Shown one piece after another: positions 43,606-51,825 of a stretch of DNA of 64,000 bases (position 1 is its first letter; every line of letters starts with the position of its first letter). The notes beneath the pieces are model-generated. The model was given only the letters and a program-made list of their open reading frames with translations. It searched no databases and was not told where the DNA came from. Source of the stretch: Clostridia bacterium (GTDB taxonomy: Bacteria > Bacillota > Clostridia > Oscillospirales > Acutalibacteraceae); NCBI GenBank assembly GCA_017471765.1, contig JAFURT010000020.1, positions 1 through 64,000 on the forward strand, given 5' to 3'. Position numbers and translations under genes: made by a program.

Positions 43606-44367
43606 TTACTGCTTCTGCAGAATCTCCTCCGCCAGCGCCAGATAAGCCTTGGCGCCCTTGGAGGCCTTGTCATAATAGTTGATGGGCCGCCCGAAGCTGG
43701 GGGCCTCTGCCAGACGCACTGTCCGGGGGATGACGGTGGCGTACACCCGGCGGGGGAAGAACTTCTTAACCTCGGCCACCACCTGCTGGGTCAGGTTGGT
43801 GCGGCCATCATACATGGTAAACAGCACCCCTTCCAGTTCCAGGGTGGGATTATACAGCCGCTTGACCTGCCGCACGGTGGCGATCAGCTGGGACAGACCC
43901 TCCAGGGCATAATACTCCGGCTGGGCCGGGATGAGGAAGGTATCCGCCGCCACCAGGGCGTTGAGGGTCAGAAGCCCCAGCGCCGGAGGACAGTCGATGA
44001 AGATAAAATCGTATTTTTCCCGGCAGGGGGCGAGGGCCGCTTTCAGCCGGCTTTCCCGGCGGGCCAGCTCCACCATCTCGATCTCTGCCCCGGCCAGCGC
44101 CACGCTGGAGGGGATGACCGCCAGTCCCGCAAAACCGGTAGGCAAAATCGCCTGCTCCACCGGGGCTTCCCCGGTCAGCAGGTCATAGGTAGACCGCTTC
44201 ACCTGCCGCTTGTCCACTCCCACACCGCTGGTGGCATTCCCCTGGGGGTCGATATCCACCAGCAAGCAACGCTTGCCCAGCTCCCCCAGCGCCGCCGCCA
44301 GATTCACCGCCGAGGTGGTTTTTCCCACGCCACCCTTCTGGGTGACCACTGCGATAATCTTCGCCAT
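43606..44367 (-). CDS. parA: chromosome-partitioning ATPase ParA (Soj)
   Basis: A 253-residue deviant-Walker ATPase. The P-loop is KGGVGKTTSAVNLAAAL (about 11-27), switch I is DIDPQGNATSGVG, and Walker B is FIFIDCPPALGLLT. It drives ParB-parS partition and in Bacillus influences DnaA. In many Firmicutes parAB lies right after rsmG and noc; here they are about 18 kb apart. Confidence 0.95.
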   Translation of the reverse strand: MAKIIAVVTQKGGVGKTTSAVNLAAALGELGKRCLLVDIDPQGNATSGVGVDKRQVKRSTYDLLTGEAPVEQAILPTGFAGLAVIPSSVALAGAEIEMVELARRESRLKAALAPCREKYDFIFIDCPPALGLLTLNALVAADTFLIPAQPEYYALEGLSQLIATVRQVKRLYNPTLELEGVLFTMYDGRTNLTQQVVAEVKKFFPRRVYATVIPRTVRLAEAPSFGRPINYYDKASKGAKAYLALAEEILQKQ

Positions 44368-44390
44368 AGCTCTTTATCCTTCCTTACCTA

Positions 44391-45035
44391 TCAGTTCTCA
44401 AAGGGGCGCACACGGGGCATATCCCAGTGAAACACCGATGCCAGCACCCGCACCACCGTAATACACCCGATGCCGGCGGCCATCGCCGGCAACTCGCCAT
44501 AAGGGTACAGCACATAATACACCACACAGCCAAACAGCGCCGCCACCACGTACACCCGCTTGTACAGCACAAAGGGCACCCGACAGCACAGCAGGTCACG
44601 GAGCATGCCGCCTCCCGCCGCCGTCACCAGCCCCAGGAACAAGGTCAACAGCAGGTTGTCGCCGTATCCGGCAGAAATGGAGGCACGCACGCCAATCATA
44701 GCATAAGCACCCAGCCCCACCGCATCAAAGAGATTGATGATGTTATCCACCAAGCGGCGCCTGGTTTGTATGCGGGTATACAAAAGGAGCGCCAACAGAA
44801 ACACCAGCAGAGAGGTGGCCAGGGCGGCCAGCAGAAATTCATTCTCCACAAACGCCTGGGGCGGTGTACGGCCCAGCATCACATCCCGTAGGATACCGCC
44901 GCCCACAGCGGTCACCGTACCCAGCACCAGCACGCCGACCAGGTCCATGCCCCGGTCTACGGCGGTCAGCGCCCCGGAAACGCCGCAGGCTACTGTCCCC
45001 ACCATGGTGGTTGCCCACAGAAGCTGCTCTTCCAC
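44391..45035 (-). CDS. TRIC-type cation channel family protein (UPF0126)
   Basis: A 214-residue membrane protein with seven helices in two homologous halves. Each half has the mark GGGxxRD: VTAVGGGILRDVMLG and VTAAGGGMLRDLLCC. The family includes prokaryotic TRIC potassium channels. It is the first gene upstream of parA, with its end 23 bases away. Confidence 0.92.
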   Translation of the reverse strand: MEEQLLWATTMVGTVACGVSGALTAVDRGMDLVGVLVLGTVTAVGGGILRDVMLGRTPPQAFVENEFLLAALATSLLVFLLALLLYTRIQTRRRLVDNIINLFDAVGLGAYAMIGVRASISAGYGDNLLLTLFLGLVTAAGGGMLRDLLCCRVPFVLYKRVYVVAALFGCVVYYVLYPYGELPAMAAGIGCITVVRVLASVFHWDMPRVRPFEN

Positions 45036-45138
45036 ACCGTTCCCCCCTCTTTTCTATCATACCTATATAGTGTAACACATCTCGGGGGCTGTGTAAATGG
45101 TTTTTCCTCCCCACACGCAAAATTTTTATAACAGAAAA

Positions 45139-45165
45139 CCGCCTGCCGGATTTTCCGACAGGCGG
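45139..45165 (-). terminator. terminator after the uracil permease gene
   Basis: CCGCCTGCCGGA pairs with TCCGACAGGCGG (one mismatch) around TTT, and the minus-strand side continues TTTTCTG. It lies about 20 bases past the stop. Confidence 0.85.
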
Positions 45166-45187
45166 TAGGGAAACACAGCAGAGACGC

Positions 45188-46564
45188 TTATGCGTCCTCC
45201 CCGTCCTTCTTTCTGTTGAGCATCAGGTTAACCAGGATGCCCAGAATCAGCGCACAGGCGATAGCGGTGAGGGTCACCTTGCCAATGGCCATGGCCATGC
45301 CGCCGATACCGCAGATCAGGATGACCGAAGCGGTGAACAGGTTGGCATTTTTCTCCAGATCCACCTTCTGAATCATCTTCAGACCGGAGACGGCGATGAA
45401 GCCGTACAGGGTAATGCAAACGCCGCCCATCACACAACCGGGGATGGAATCCAGGAACGCCACAAAGGGAGAGATGAAGGACACCAGAATCGCCATAACG
45501 GCGGTCACGGTGATGGTGCGCACGGAGGCATTGCGGGTGATGGCCACGCAGCCCACGCTCTCGCCATAGGTGGTGTTGGGGCAACCGCCAAAGAAGGCAC
45601 CCACCATGGAGCCAACGCCGTCACCCAACAGGGTGCGGTGCAGACCGGGCTCCTCCAGCAGGTCGCTCTCGATGATGGAGGACAGGTTCTTGTGGTCGGC
45701 AATATGCTCGGCAAACACCACGAAGGCCACCGGCACATAGGCCACCGCCACGGTAGCAATGTAGGCGCCGTCAATCGCCTTCAGGCCATCAATCGCCGTC
45801 AGGAAGGTGAACTTGGGCAAAGCCACAAAGGTGGACAGGCCCACGCCGTCGGCAACCAGCGCCTGGAAGGGAGCAAAATCAATCACCTTCAGGGCGTCAT
45901 TGCCGGTAGCAATGCCAATCAGGGTGAAGATCAGACCCACCACGTAACCGGCCAGGATGCCGATGATGAAGGGGATGAGCTTGGCCATCTTCTTACCGTA
46001 AGTAGAACACAGAATGACCACCACCAGCGTCACAATGGCGCAGATGAAGGACACCCAAATGTTGGCACTCATAATGAACGCACCGTTGCCGTCCTGGGGG
46101 CCGTAGGAGAACACATCCTTAACGGCGGCACCGGCCAGGGACAGACCGATCAGCGCCACAGTGGGACCGATGACCACGGGGGGCATCAGCTTGTTGATCC
46201 AGCCCACGCCGACGAACTTAACCACCAGGGCGATAACCACGTACACCAGACCGGCGAGGATGGCGCCCACGACCAGGCCCAGATAGCCGGCCTCCATGGA
46301 GGCGGCACCGGCAAAGGCGGCCAGCATGGAGCTGATGAAAGCGAAGGAAGAGCCAAGGAACACCGGGCTTTTAAACTTGGTGAAAAGCTGATAAACGAGG
46401 GTACCCACACCGGCACCAAACATGGCGGCGGATGCCGTCATGCCGTTGCCAACAATCGCCGGCACGGCGATGGTGGCCGCCATAATGGCCAGAAGCTGCT
46501 GGATAGCGAATACGATGAGCTGTCCGAACTTGGGTTTGTCTTTGACGTTGTAGATCATTTGCAT
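45188..46564 (-). CDS. uraA: uracil permease (NCS2 family)
   Basis: A 458-residue NCS2 transporter with 14 predicted helices. FLGSSFAFISSMLAAF is near TM3 and the substrate motif region MPPVVIGPTVALIGLSLAG is clear. VAFVVFAEHIADHKNLSSII and the following FFGGCPNTTYGESVG are typical for UraA/PyrP. It imports uracil with protons. AGGAGG stands eight bases before the ATG. Single gene with its own promoter and terminator. Confidence 0.93.
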   Translation of the reverse strand: MQMIYNVKDKPKFGQLIVFAIQQLLAIMAATIAVPAIVGNGMTASAAMFGAGVGTLVYQLFTKFKSPVFLGSSFAFISSMLAAFAGAASMEAGYLGLVVGAILAGLVYVVIALVVKFVGVGWINKLMPPVVIGPTVALIGLSLAGAAVKDVFSYGPQDGNGAFIMSANIWVSFICAIVTLVVVILCSTYGKKMAKLIPFIIGILAGYVVGLIFTLIGIATGNDALKVIDFAPFQALVADGVGLSTFVALPKFTFLTAIDGLKAIDGAYIATVAVAYVPVAFVVFAEHIADHKNLSSIIESDLLEEPGLHRTLLGDGVGSMVGAFFGGCPNTTYGESVGCVAITRNASVRTITVTAVMAILVSFISPFVAFLDSIPGCVMGGVCITLYGFIAVSGLKMIQKVDLEKNANLFTASVILICGIGGMAMAIGKVTLTAIACALILGILVNLMLNRKKDGEDA

Positions 46565-46625
46565 AACAAGTTCCTCCTACATAAATATCGGAGCCGCAAG
46601 GCACCCCTCACAAACTCTCCTGTTC

Positions 46626-46654
46626 ATTATAATAACATTCTTTCTCCCTGTCAA
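46626..46654 (-). promoter_or_regulatory. consensus sigma-A promoter of uraA
   Basis: TTGACA, 17 bases, TATAAT on the minus strand, 62 bases upstream of the start codon. The leader between (46565-46625) shows no riboswitch that I recognise. Confidence 0.92.
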
Positions 46655-46682
46655 GAAATTTGCCGAAACCTGCCGATGAAAA

Positions 46683-46711
46683 TTGACAGATGATGCAAAA
46701 TTGGCTATACT
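46683..46711 (+). promoter_or_regulatory. sigma-A promoter of the small membrane protein gene
   Basis: TTGACA, 17 bases, TATACT on the plus strand, divergent from the uraA promoter 28 bases away. Confidence 0.88.
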
Positions 46712-46732
46712 GGAGAAAAAGGAGGTGGCGGA

Positions 46733-47038
46733 ATGGACGACAAGCAATGGCAGGCCTACGAAGCCCGGCACGCCGCCCTGCGGCGGCAGTACCGCCGGCG
46801 GCGGTGGGGGATCGTGGCCATATCCCTCGCCTACATCAGCGGCTCCACCACGGCGCTGGCCCTGCTGGTGTATCCCTACCGGATGGATATCGGCCTGTTT
46901 GCGCTGATTTTTAATTTTATCGTCTCCTTTTTCCTGTCCCTCCACGCCATCCATGCCAACCGGGCGGAGGAACAGGCGCACCGGGAGGCGCTCACCGAGC
47001 AAGCCCCGGTGGGCAAAATCCGGCTACACGACGACTAA
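46733..47038 (+). CDS. small two-helix membrane protein
   Basis: A 101-residue protein. A basic cytoplasmic start (YEARHAALRRQYRRRRWG) is followed by two helices (about 25-47 and 53-72) and a charged tail. AAGGAGGTGGCGG before the ATG and a near-perfect promoter make expression likely. No known family is recognised and no function can be given. It has its own terminator. Confidence 0.75.
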   Translation: MDDKQWQAYEARHAALRRQYRRRRWGIVAISLAYISGSTTALALLVYPYRMDIGLFALIFNFIVSFFLSLHAIHANRAEEQAHREALTEQAPVGKIRLHDD

Positions 47039-47042
47039 AAGA

Positions 47043-47076
47043 AAGCTCCCGGCGCTACTGCGTCGGGAACTTTTTT
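47043..47076. terminator. terminator between convergent genes
   Basis: AGCTCCCGGCG and CGTCGGGAACT pair imperfectly, with a T run of six on the plus side. It ends the small membrane protein gene and may also serve the MFS gene. Confidence 0.75.
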
Positions 47077-47077
47077 G

Positions 47078-48316
47078 TTACTGTTTTTGCTTTTGCCGCT
47101 TCCAGACGGCGGCAAACAGGGGCAGAGCGCACAGGGGAAACAGCATACCGATAAGGATACCCAGCTTCATGCCCAACTGTTCCGGAGTCAGTGCCCAATC
47201 AGCGGCAAGCCGGGCCGCCGCCGGGCTGGCCATCACTCCATCGGTGATAATGCCCACCAACTGGGGGCCTACCGAGGCACCCAGGTCGCCGCCGGCCGCC
47301 ATCAGGGCGAAAATAAAAACGCCACCGGCAGGGAAGCGCTCGGTGGCCACCACCAGACTCCCCGGCCACATCATGGCCGCGCAGAAGCCGGTCAGTCCGC
47401 AGGCCAGCAGGCCCACCACCGGCTGCCGGCACAGAGCAGCCGTCAGATAGCACACCACCGCCCCCACCGCGGACAGGGTCAGCACCCGGCCGATATAGCG
47501 GCCTCGCTTGCCGTACAGCGACCGCCCCAGCCCCAGCATCACCGAAAACAGCGCCACACCAAAAACGTCCCCCCACACCTTGGGGATGGCCAGCGCCTGC
47601 TCCAGATAGCCGGATGCCCACTGGGCCATGGTGCATTCCGCCGCACCGCCGAAGAAAATACACGCTACACAGGCCCACAGCCCCGGCTGGCGGAGCTGAC
47701 GCAGCACACCGGATACCCGTTCCTCCGTCTTCATGGGGGGGATATCCGCCCCGGCATACAGGCCAAAGGCCACCAGGGGGATAAGCACAAACAGCAGGGC
47801 CAGCCACTGCCAATTCTCCGCACCAAACACCAACAGGAACAAGGTCGTCACCAGGATGACCCCTACCACACCCCAGGCATACACCGAATGAAGCCGGCTC
47901 ATCGCCCGGTCGGGGTCTTTGGAGGGGATAGCGGCGATGACCGGGCTGATCAGCACCTCGCCAAGGCCACCGGAGGCAGAAAACAGCACGGTGCCCAGCA
48001 CCAGCCCCCCATACACGCTGTCCGGGAACAGCCACGGCCACACCCCATATACCAGCAGACCGGCCACCGTCAGCAGGGGCATGGTTTTGACTGTGGCCGG
48101 GATATTGAATTTGTGGGAGAAAAAGGAGAAAATCAAGTCAATACCCAGTTGAGTGCAAAAATTGATAAGCACCAACAGCCCCAGCAACGAATAGGAAAGG
48201 CCGTACAACGACCGGAAGGTAAGAAACAGCAGAGGAGACAAATTGCCCACCACCGACATCGCCACATTAGACGTATAACAGGCCGCCTTCACCCGGCCAT
48301 AGCGGTTTTCCATCAA
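47078..48316 (-). CDS. major facilitator superfamily transporter
   Basis: A 412-residue transporter with 12 helices. SLYGLSYSLLGLLVLINFCT near helix 2 and SRLHSVYAWGVVGVILVTTL near helix 5 resemble the sugar/fucose-like MFS group. The central loop is about residues 197-215. The substrate is not evident and no metabolic gene lies nearby. It diverges from the asparagine-synthase-like gene. Confidence 0.88.
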   Translation of the reverse strand: MMENRYGRVKAACYTSNVAMSVVGNLSPLLFLTFRSLYGLSYSLLGLLVLINFCTQLGIDLIFSFFSHKFNIPATVKTMPLLTVAGLLVYGVWPWLFPDSVYGGLVLGTVLFSASGGLGEVLISPVIAAIPSKDPDRAMSRLHSVYAWGVVGVILVTTLFLLVFGAENWQWLALLFVLIPLVAFGLYAGADIPPMKTEERVSGVLRQLRQPGLWACVACIFFGGAAECTMAQWASGYLEQALAIPKVWGDVFGVALFSVMLGLGRSLYGKRGRYIGRVLTLSAVGAVVCYLTAALCRQPVVGLLACGLTGFCAAMMWPGSLVVATERFPAGGVFIFALMAAGGDLGASVGPQLVGIITDGVMASPAAARLAADWALTPEQLGMKLGILIGMLFPLCALPLFAAVWKRQKQKQ

Positions 48317-48418
48317 AATTCCCTCGCTTCGTCAGAAATCACGCCCTATTGTAGCATGTTTTCGAAAAAAAGCAAGAGAATCCAGGAAAAATCGCCCCAT
48401 TCCTTCCCTCCTCCATAC

Positions 48419-48447
48419 TTGCAATCTGTCTTTTTGTGTGGTATACT
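48419..48447 (+). promoter_or_regulatory. sigma-A promoter of the asparagine-synthase-like/flippase pair
   Basis: TTGCAA, 17 bases, TATACT, 75 bases upstream of the ATG. The leader has no clear structure. Confidence 0.82.
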
Positions 48448-48521
48448 GTCCTGTAGGCTAAAAAATGGCATAGACCGGATTAATCTCATTTCAGCTAGGA
48501 AATGATAAGGAGGAGAAAATC

Positions 48522-50243
48522 ATGCCGGGATTTTTCGTGAGCAACGCACAGGTTGCTCTGTCACTCAAGGATGTCTACCCCGAGCGCTGCGTCGCCGAGG
48601 CGGTGGAGGCTTCCGGCCTGACCGCTATGCGCAATACCCTGAACAAATTTATGCTGGACAAGACCCTCACCGAGACGGAGGAGGGTATTGTCATCGCCGA
48701 GGGCTTCCTGCTCAACAAAAAGGCGCTGTTCGCCCAGTATGGTGTGGAGGATATGGCCTCCCTGCTGTGGGCGATGTACCGCCAGGAGGGCGAAACCTAC
48801 TTTGCCGCCTTCCGGGGCTCCTTCTCCGGCGCGCTGTACGACCGGGCGCAGGACAAGTGGCTGGTGTACACCAACCAGATCGCTGATAACACCCTGTTCT
48901 ATGCTCTGGCAGACGGCAAGTTCTATGCCGGCACCCAGGTCAACTACGTTATCGACGCCTGCAAGGCCGCCGGCATCCCCCTGACCCTGGATGAGGCCGG
49001 CGTGTACCAGATCCTCACCAGCGCCTTCATGGTGAATGATGCCACCTATGCCAAAGAGATCCGGCGTCTGCGTGGCGGCACCTACCTGTGTGTGGAAAAG
49101 GGCGTGGCCACCGTAAAGGAATACCACCAATTTGTCCCTCACCGGGAGAAATACGCCGGCAAAACCGAGGCGGAGCTGGTGGAGCTGGTAGACGAGGCCT
49201 TCCGGGCGGCCGCCGAGATGGAATTTGCCAAGGACGAGGAATACGGCCTGGAGCACCTCTCCGACATTTCCGGCGGTATGGATACCCGGGCCACCATGTG
49301 GGTGGGCCACGCCATGAAGCCCCGGCACATGCAGCTCATCACCTACTGCCGGGCGGACTACCTGGACGAGGTCATCGCCAAGGAGATCGCTGACTACTGG
49401 AAGGACGAGCTGCTGGTCAAGCCGCTGGATGATGTGTCCTTCATCTACGACCTGGATCAGATGGTGTTTATGAACGGCGGCCTGTGCCTGTATTCCGGCA
49501 TTTCCGGTGGCAACCGGATGCTCAACAGCCTGAACATGGACCGGTTCGGCCTGGAGCACACCGGCCAGATGGCCGGCACCATCATCGGCAGTTACTACCA
49601 CAGCATGGAGGACGAGGTGAACCACAAGCCCACCGGCCGCTTCTCCGAAAAGCTGGTGCACCGTCTGCCGGAGGAGATCCAGACCTACTATAACAACTTT
49701 GCCGACCACGAGATGTACCTGATGTACGGCCGTGGCTTCCAGGGCATCCTCAGCACCCATATGATGCGGCGCAACTACACCGAAGTGACCACCCCCTTCA
49801 TGGATGTGGATTTCATGCAGTTGTGCTTCGACATCCACCCCACCATCCGCATGAGCCGTAACCTGTACAAAAAGTGGTTGCTGGCCAAATACCCCGACAC
49901 CGCCAAATTCCGCTGGGAAAAAACCGGCGGCAAGTTCACCGAGGGCAAACTGCGGGCCACCCTGCGCCGCCTGGTGACCAAGGGTCCCCAGAAGCTGATG
50001 CGGATGACCGGCAATGCCAAGTACCTGAAGAACGCCATGTCCCCCATGGACTATTGGTATAACACCAACGGGGATATGAAGCGCTTTATGGACACCTACG
50101 AGACGGAGGGCTACGCCGCCCTGCCGGTCGAAGCCTCCGAACAGCTGATTTCCGACATGAAGTGGCTGTACAGCACCGGCACCGTCCGGGAAAAGGCCAT
50201 GGTGCTCACCGTGCTGGCGGCCTGCAAGCTGTATTTCGGGTGA
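48522..50243 (+). CDS. asparagine-synthase-like protein lacking the glutaminase Cys
   Basis: A 573-residue protein with the AsnB layout: an N-terminal class II amidotransferase-like domain (about 1-200) and an asparagine-synthase ATP-pyrophosphatase domain. The P-loop is SGGMDT (250-255) in LSDISGGMDTRATMW. The N-terminus reads MPGFFVS where active enzymes have Met-Cys-Gly, so the nucleophile Cys is missing and glutamine cannot be the nitrogen donor in the usual way. The gene is followed 4 bases later by a flippase, which suggests modification of a surface glycan or another cell-surface product. Exact reaction unknown. Confidence 0.8.
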   Translation: MPGFFVSNAQVALSLKDVYPERCVAEAVEASGLTAMRNTLNKFMLDKTLTETEEGIVIAEGFLLNKKALFAQYGVEDMASLLWAMYRQEGETYFAAFRGSFSGALYDRAQDKWLVYTNQIADNTLFYALADGKFYAGTQVNYVIDACKAAGIPLTLDEAGVYQILTSAFMVNDATYAKEIRRLRGGTYLCVEKGVATVKEYHQFVPHREKYAGKTEAELVELVDEAFRAAAEMEFAKDEEYGLEHLSDISGGMDTRATMWVGHAMKPRHMQLITYCRADYLDEVIAKEIADYWKDELLVKPLDDVSFIYDLDQMVFMNGGLCLYSGISGGNRMLNSLNMDRFGLEHTGQMAGTIIGSYYHSMEDEVNHKPTGRFSEKLVHRLPEEIQTYYNNFADHEMYLMYGRGFQGILSTHMMRRNYTEVTTPFMDVDFMQLCFDIHPTIRMSRNLYKKWLLAKYPDTAKFRWEKTGGKFTEGKLRATLRRLVTKGPQKLMRMTGNAKYLKNAMSPMDYWYNTNGDMKRFMDTYETEGYAALPVEASEQLISDMKWLYSTGTVREKAMVLTVLAACKLYFG

Positions 50244-50247
50244 TGCC

Positions 50248-51531
50248 ATGATACATAAGCTGAAACAACTGCTGAAAACCGGGTTTTTCCATATTTTCGG
50301 CAGCCGTGTGCTGAACAAGGTCATCAACTTCCTCAGCAGTGCGGTGCTGGTGCGCATCCTGGACAAGGGCGACTACGGCATCTTTACCTACGCCTGGAGC
50401 ATTTACAGCATCATCCTGCTGTTCAGCGGCATGGGCATGGAGTTTGGTGTCCTGCACCTGTGCAGTGAGTTTTACCAGGATGAGAAAAAGTCCGACGCCA
50501 TCAGCAACTTCGCCACCAAATTCGGTGTGGCCTTCGACCTGCTTCTGGCAGTGGTCATTCTGGTCATCGGCCTGTTTATCCCCCTCCCCATCGAGGGAGC
50601 CGGGCTGCTGTTGTGCCTGATGTGCCTGCTCCCTCTGCTCAACCTGCTGTTTAACCTGATTACCAACCGTCTGCGTGCGGTGCGGCGCAACCAGGAGTTC
50701 TCCACCCTGTCCACCGTCAACACGGCGGCGGTGTTCGTCATCTCGGTGGTGGGCGCCTTTCTCCTGCAGGAAAAGGGCCTGGTGCTGGGCTATTACCTGG
50801 CGTTCCTCATCTCCGTGCTGGTGGGCTTCTACATCCACAAGGTACGGCTGTACACCAAGGACGCCGGCAATCCGGACAAAAAGACACAGAAAGACATCCT
50901 GTCCATCTCCGCCATCTGTATGTGCAACAACGGCCTGTCCCACCTCATCTCCCTGCTGGGCGTGTTCGTGCTGGGCATCATGGTGCCGAACGAGGAGGTG
51001 CTGGCCAGCTACAAGGTAGCCACCCTCATCCCCAACGCCCTGTCCTTCATCCCCATTGCGCTGGCCACCTACCTGTACCCCTATTTCACCCAGCACCGGG
51101 GAGACGGTGCGTGGTGCCTCAAGCGGTATAAGCAGGTGCTTTTGGGGCTTGGCGGCTTTAACCTGGCGCTGTCGCTGGGGCTGTTCGTCCTGGCGCCGTG
51201 GCTGGTGCCCTTCCTGTTCGGCAACCAGTACACCGATGCGGTGCTGGTGTTCCAGCTCCTCTCCCTCAACTACTTCCTGGCCGGTACCTTCCGGGTGCTG
51301 GCGGGCAACCTGCTGGTCACCGCCCGCAAGCTGAAATTCAACCTGGTGGTGGCCATCCTCTCCGGCAGTCTGAACATCGTCTTTGACGTGCTGTTCATCC
51401 GGCTGTGGGGCTCGGTGGGTGCCGCCCTGGCTTCGGTTGTGGTGGTGGTGGTCACCGGTGCGCTGAACACCGGCTACCTCATTTACACATACCGTTCCTG
51501 GAAACGGACGCAAACAGCCGACCCGACCTAA
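50248..51531 (+). CDS. oligosaccharide flippase (Wzx-like, MOP superfamily)
   Basis: A 427-residue membrane protein with 12 or more helices. The start GSRVLNKVINFLSSAVLVRI followed by LDKGDYGIFTYAWSIYSII is the polysaccharide-synthase/Wzx signature. It should move a lipid-linked saccharide or related lipid across the membrane. It pairs with the asparagine-synthase-like gene, with a 4-base gap, and ends at a strong terminator. No glycosyltransferases are adjacent. Confidence 0.9.
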   Translation: MIHKLKQLLKTGFFHIFGSRVLNKVINFLSSAVLVRILDKGDYGIFTYAWSIYSIILLFSGMGMEFGVLHLCSEFYQDEKKSDAISNFATKFGVAFDLLLAVVILVIGLFIPLPIEGAGLLLCLMCLLPLLNLLFNLITNRLRAVRRNQEFSTLSTVNTAAVFVISVVGAFLLQEKGLVLGYYLAFLISVLVGFYIHKVRLYTKDAGNPDKKTQKDILSISAICMCNNGLSHLISLLGVFVLGIMVPNEEVLASYKVATLIPNALSFIPIALATYLYPYFTQHRGDGAWCLKRYKQVLLGLGGFNLALSLGLFVLAPWLVPFLFGNQYTDAVLVFQLLSLNYFLAGTFRVLAGNLLVTARKLKFNLVVAILSGSLNIVFDVLFIRLWGSVGAALASVVVVVVTGALNTGYLIYTYRSWKRTQTADPT

Positions 51532-51540
51532 AACCAGTAA

Positions 51541-51569
51541 AGCCCCCTCCGTGTGAGGGGGCTTTTTTT
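51541..51569 (+). terminator. terminator after the flippase gene
   Basis: AGCCCCCTC, 5 bases, GAGGGGGCT followed by a T run of seven. Confidence 0.93.
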
Positions 51570-51599
51570 GCGGGTGAACGGAAGCTTTATGCAAACCGC

Positions 51600-51720
51600 C
51601 GGGGCAGAGATAAATCCCTGCCCTACCGCATCGTATTAGGTTGGACAAAATCCGTAGGGAATGGATTTATCCATTCCGTTTTTGCGGAAAGCATACACGC
51701 TTCCCTTACCGTTCCGACGG
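51600..51720. repeat. diverged copy of the 125-bp dispersed repeat
   Basis: It keeps ATCCGTAGGGAATGG, then TTTATCCATTCCGTTTT, from the middle of the 42333 repeat; the ends are diverged. A short hairpin GGCAGAGATAAATCCCTGCC (51604-51623) precedes it. No gene is supported between 51570 and 51825. Confidence 0.75.
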
Positions 51721-51762
51721 CACAGGCCGATGCCGTCGCCAGCACTTTCTCCCCAACACACA

Positions 51763-51798
51763 AAACAAGCCGCCCGGCAAACGCCGGACGGCTTGTTT
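51763..51798 (-). terminator. terminator after the TRAP permease gene
   Basis: AAACAAGCCG pairs with CGGCTTGTTT around an imperfect inner stem CCGGC/GCCGG. It lies about 27 bases past the permease stop. Confidence 0.82.
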
Positions 51799-51825
51799 AT
51801 TTCACATGAACCGTTTTCTTTCCGC

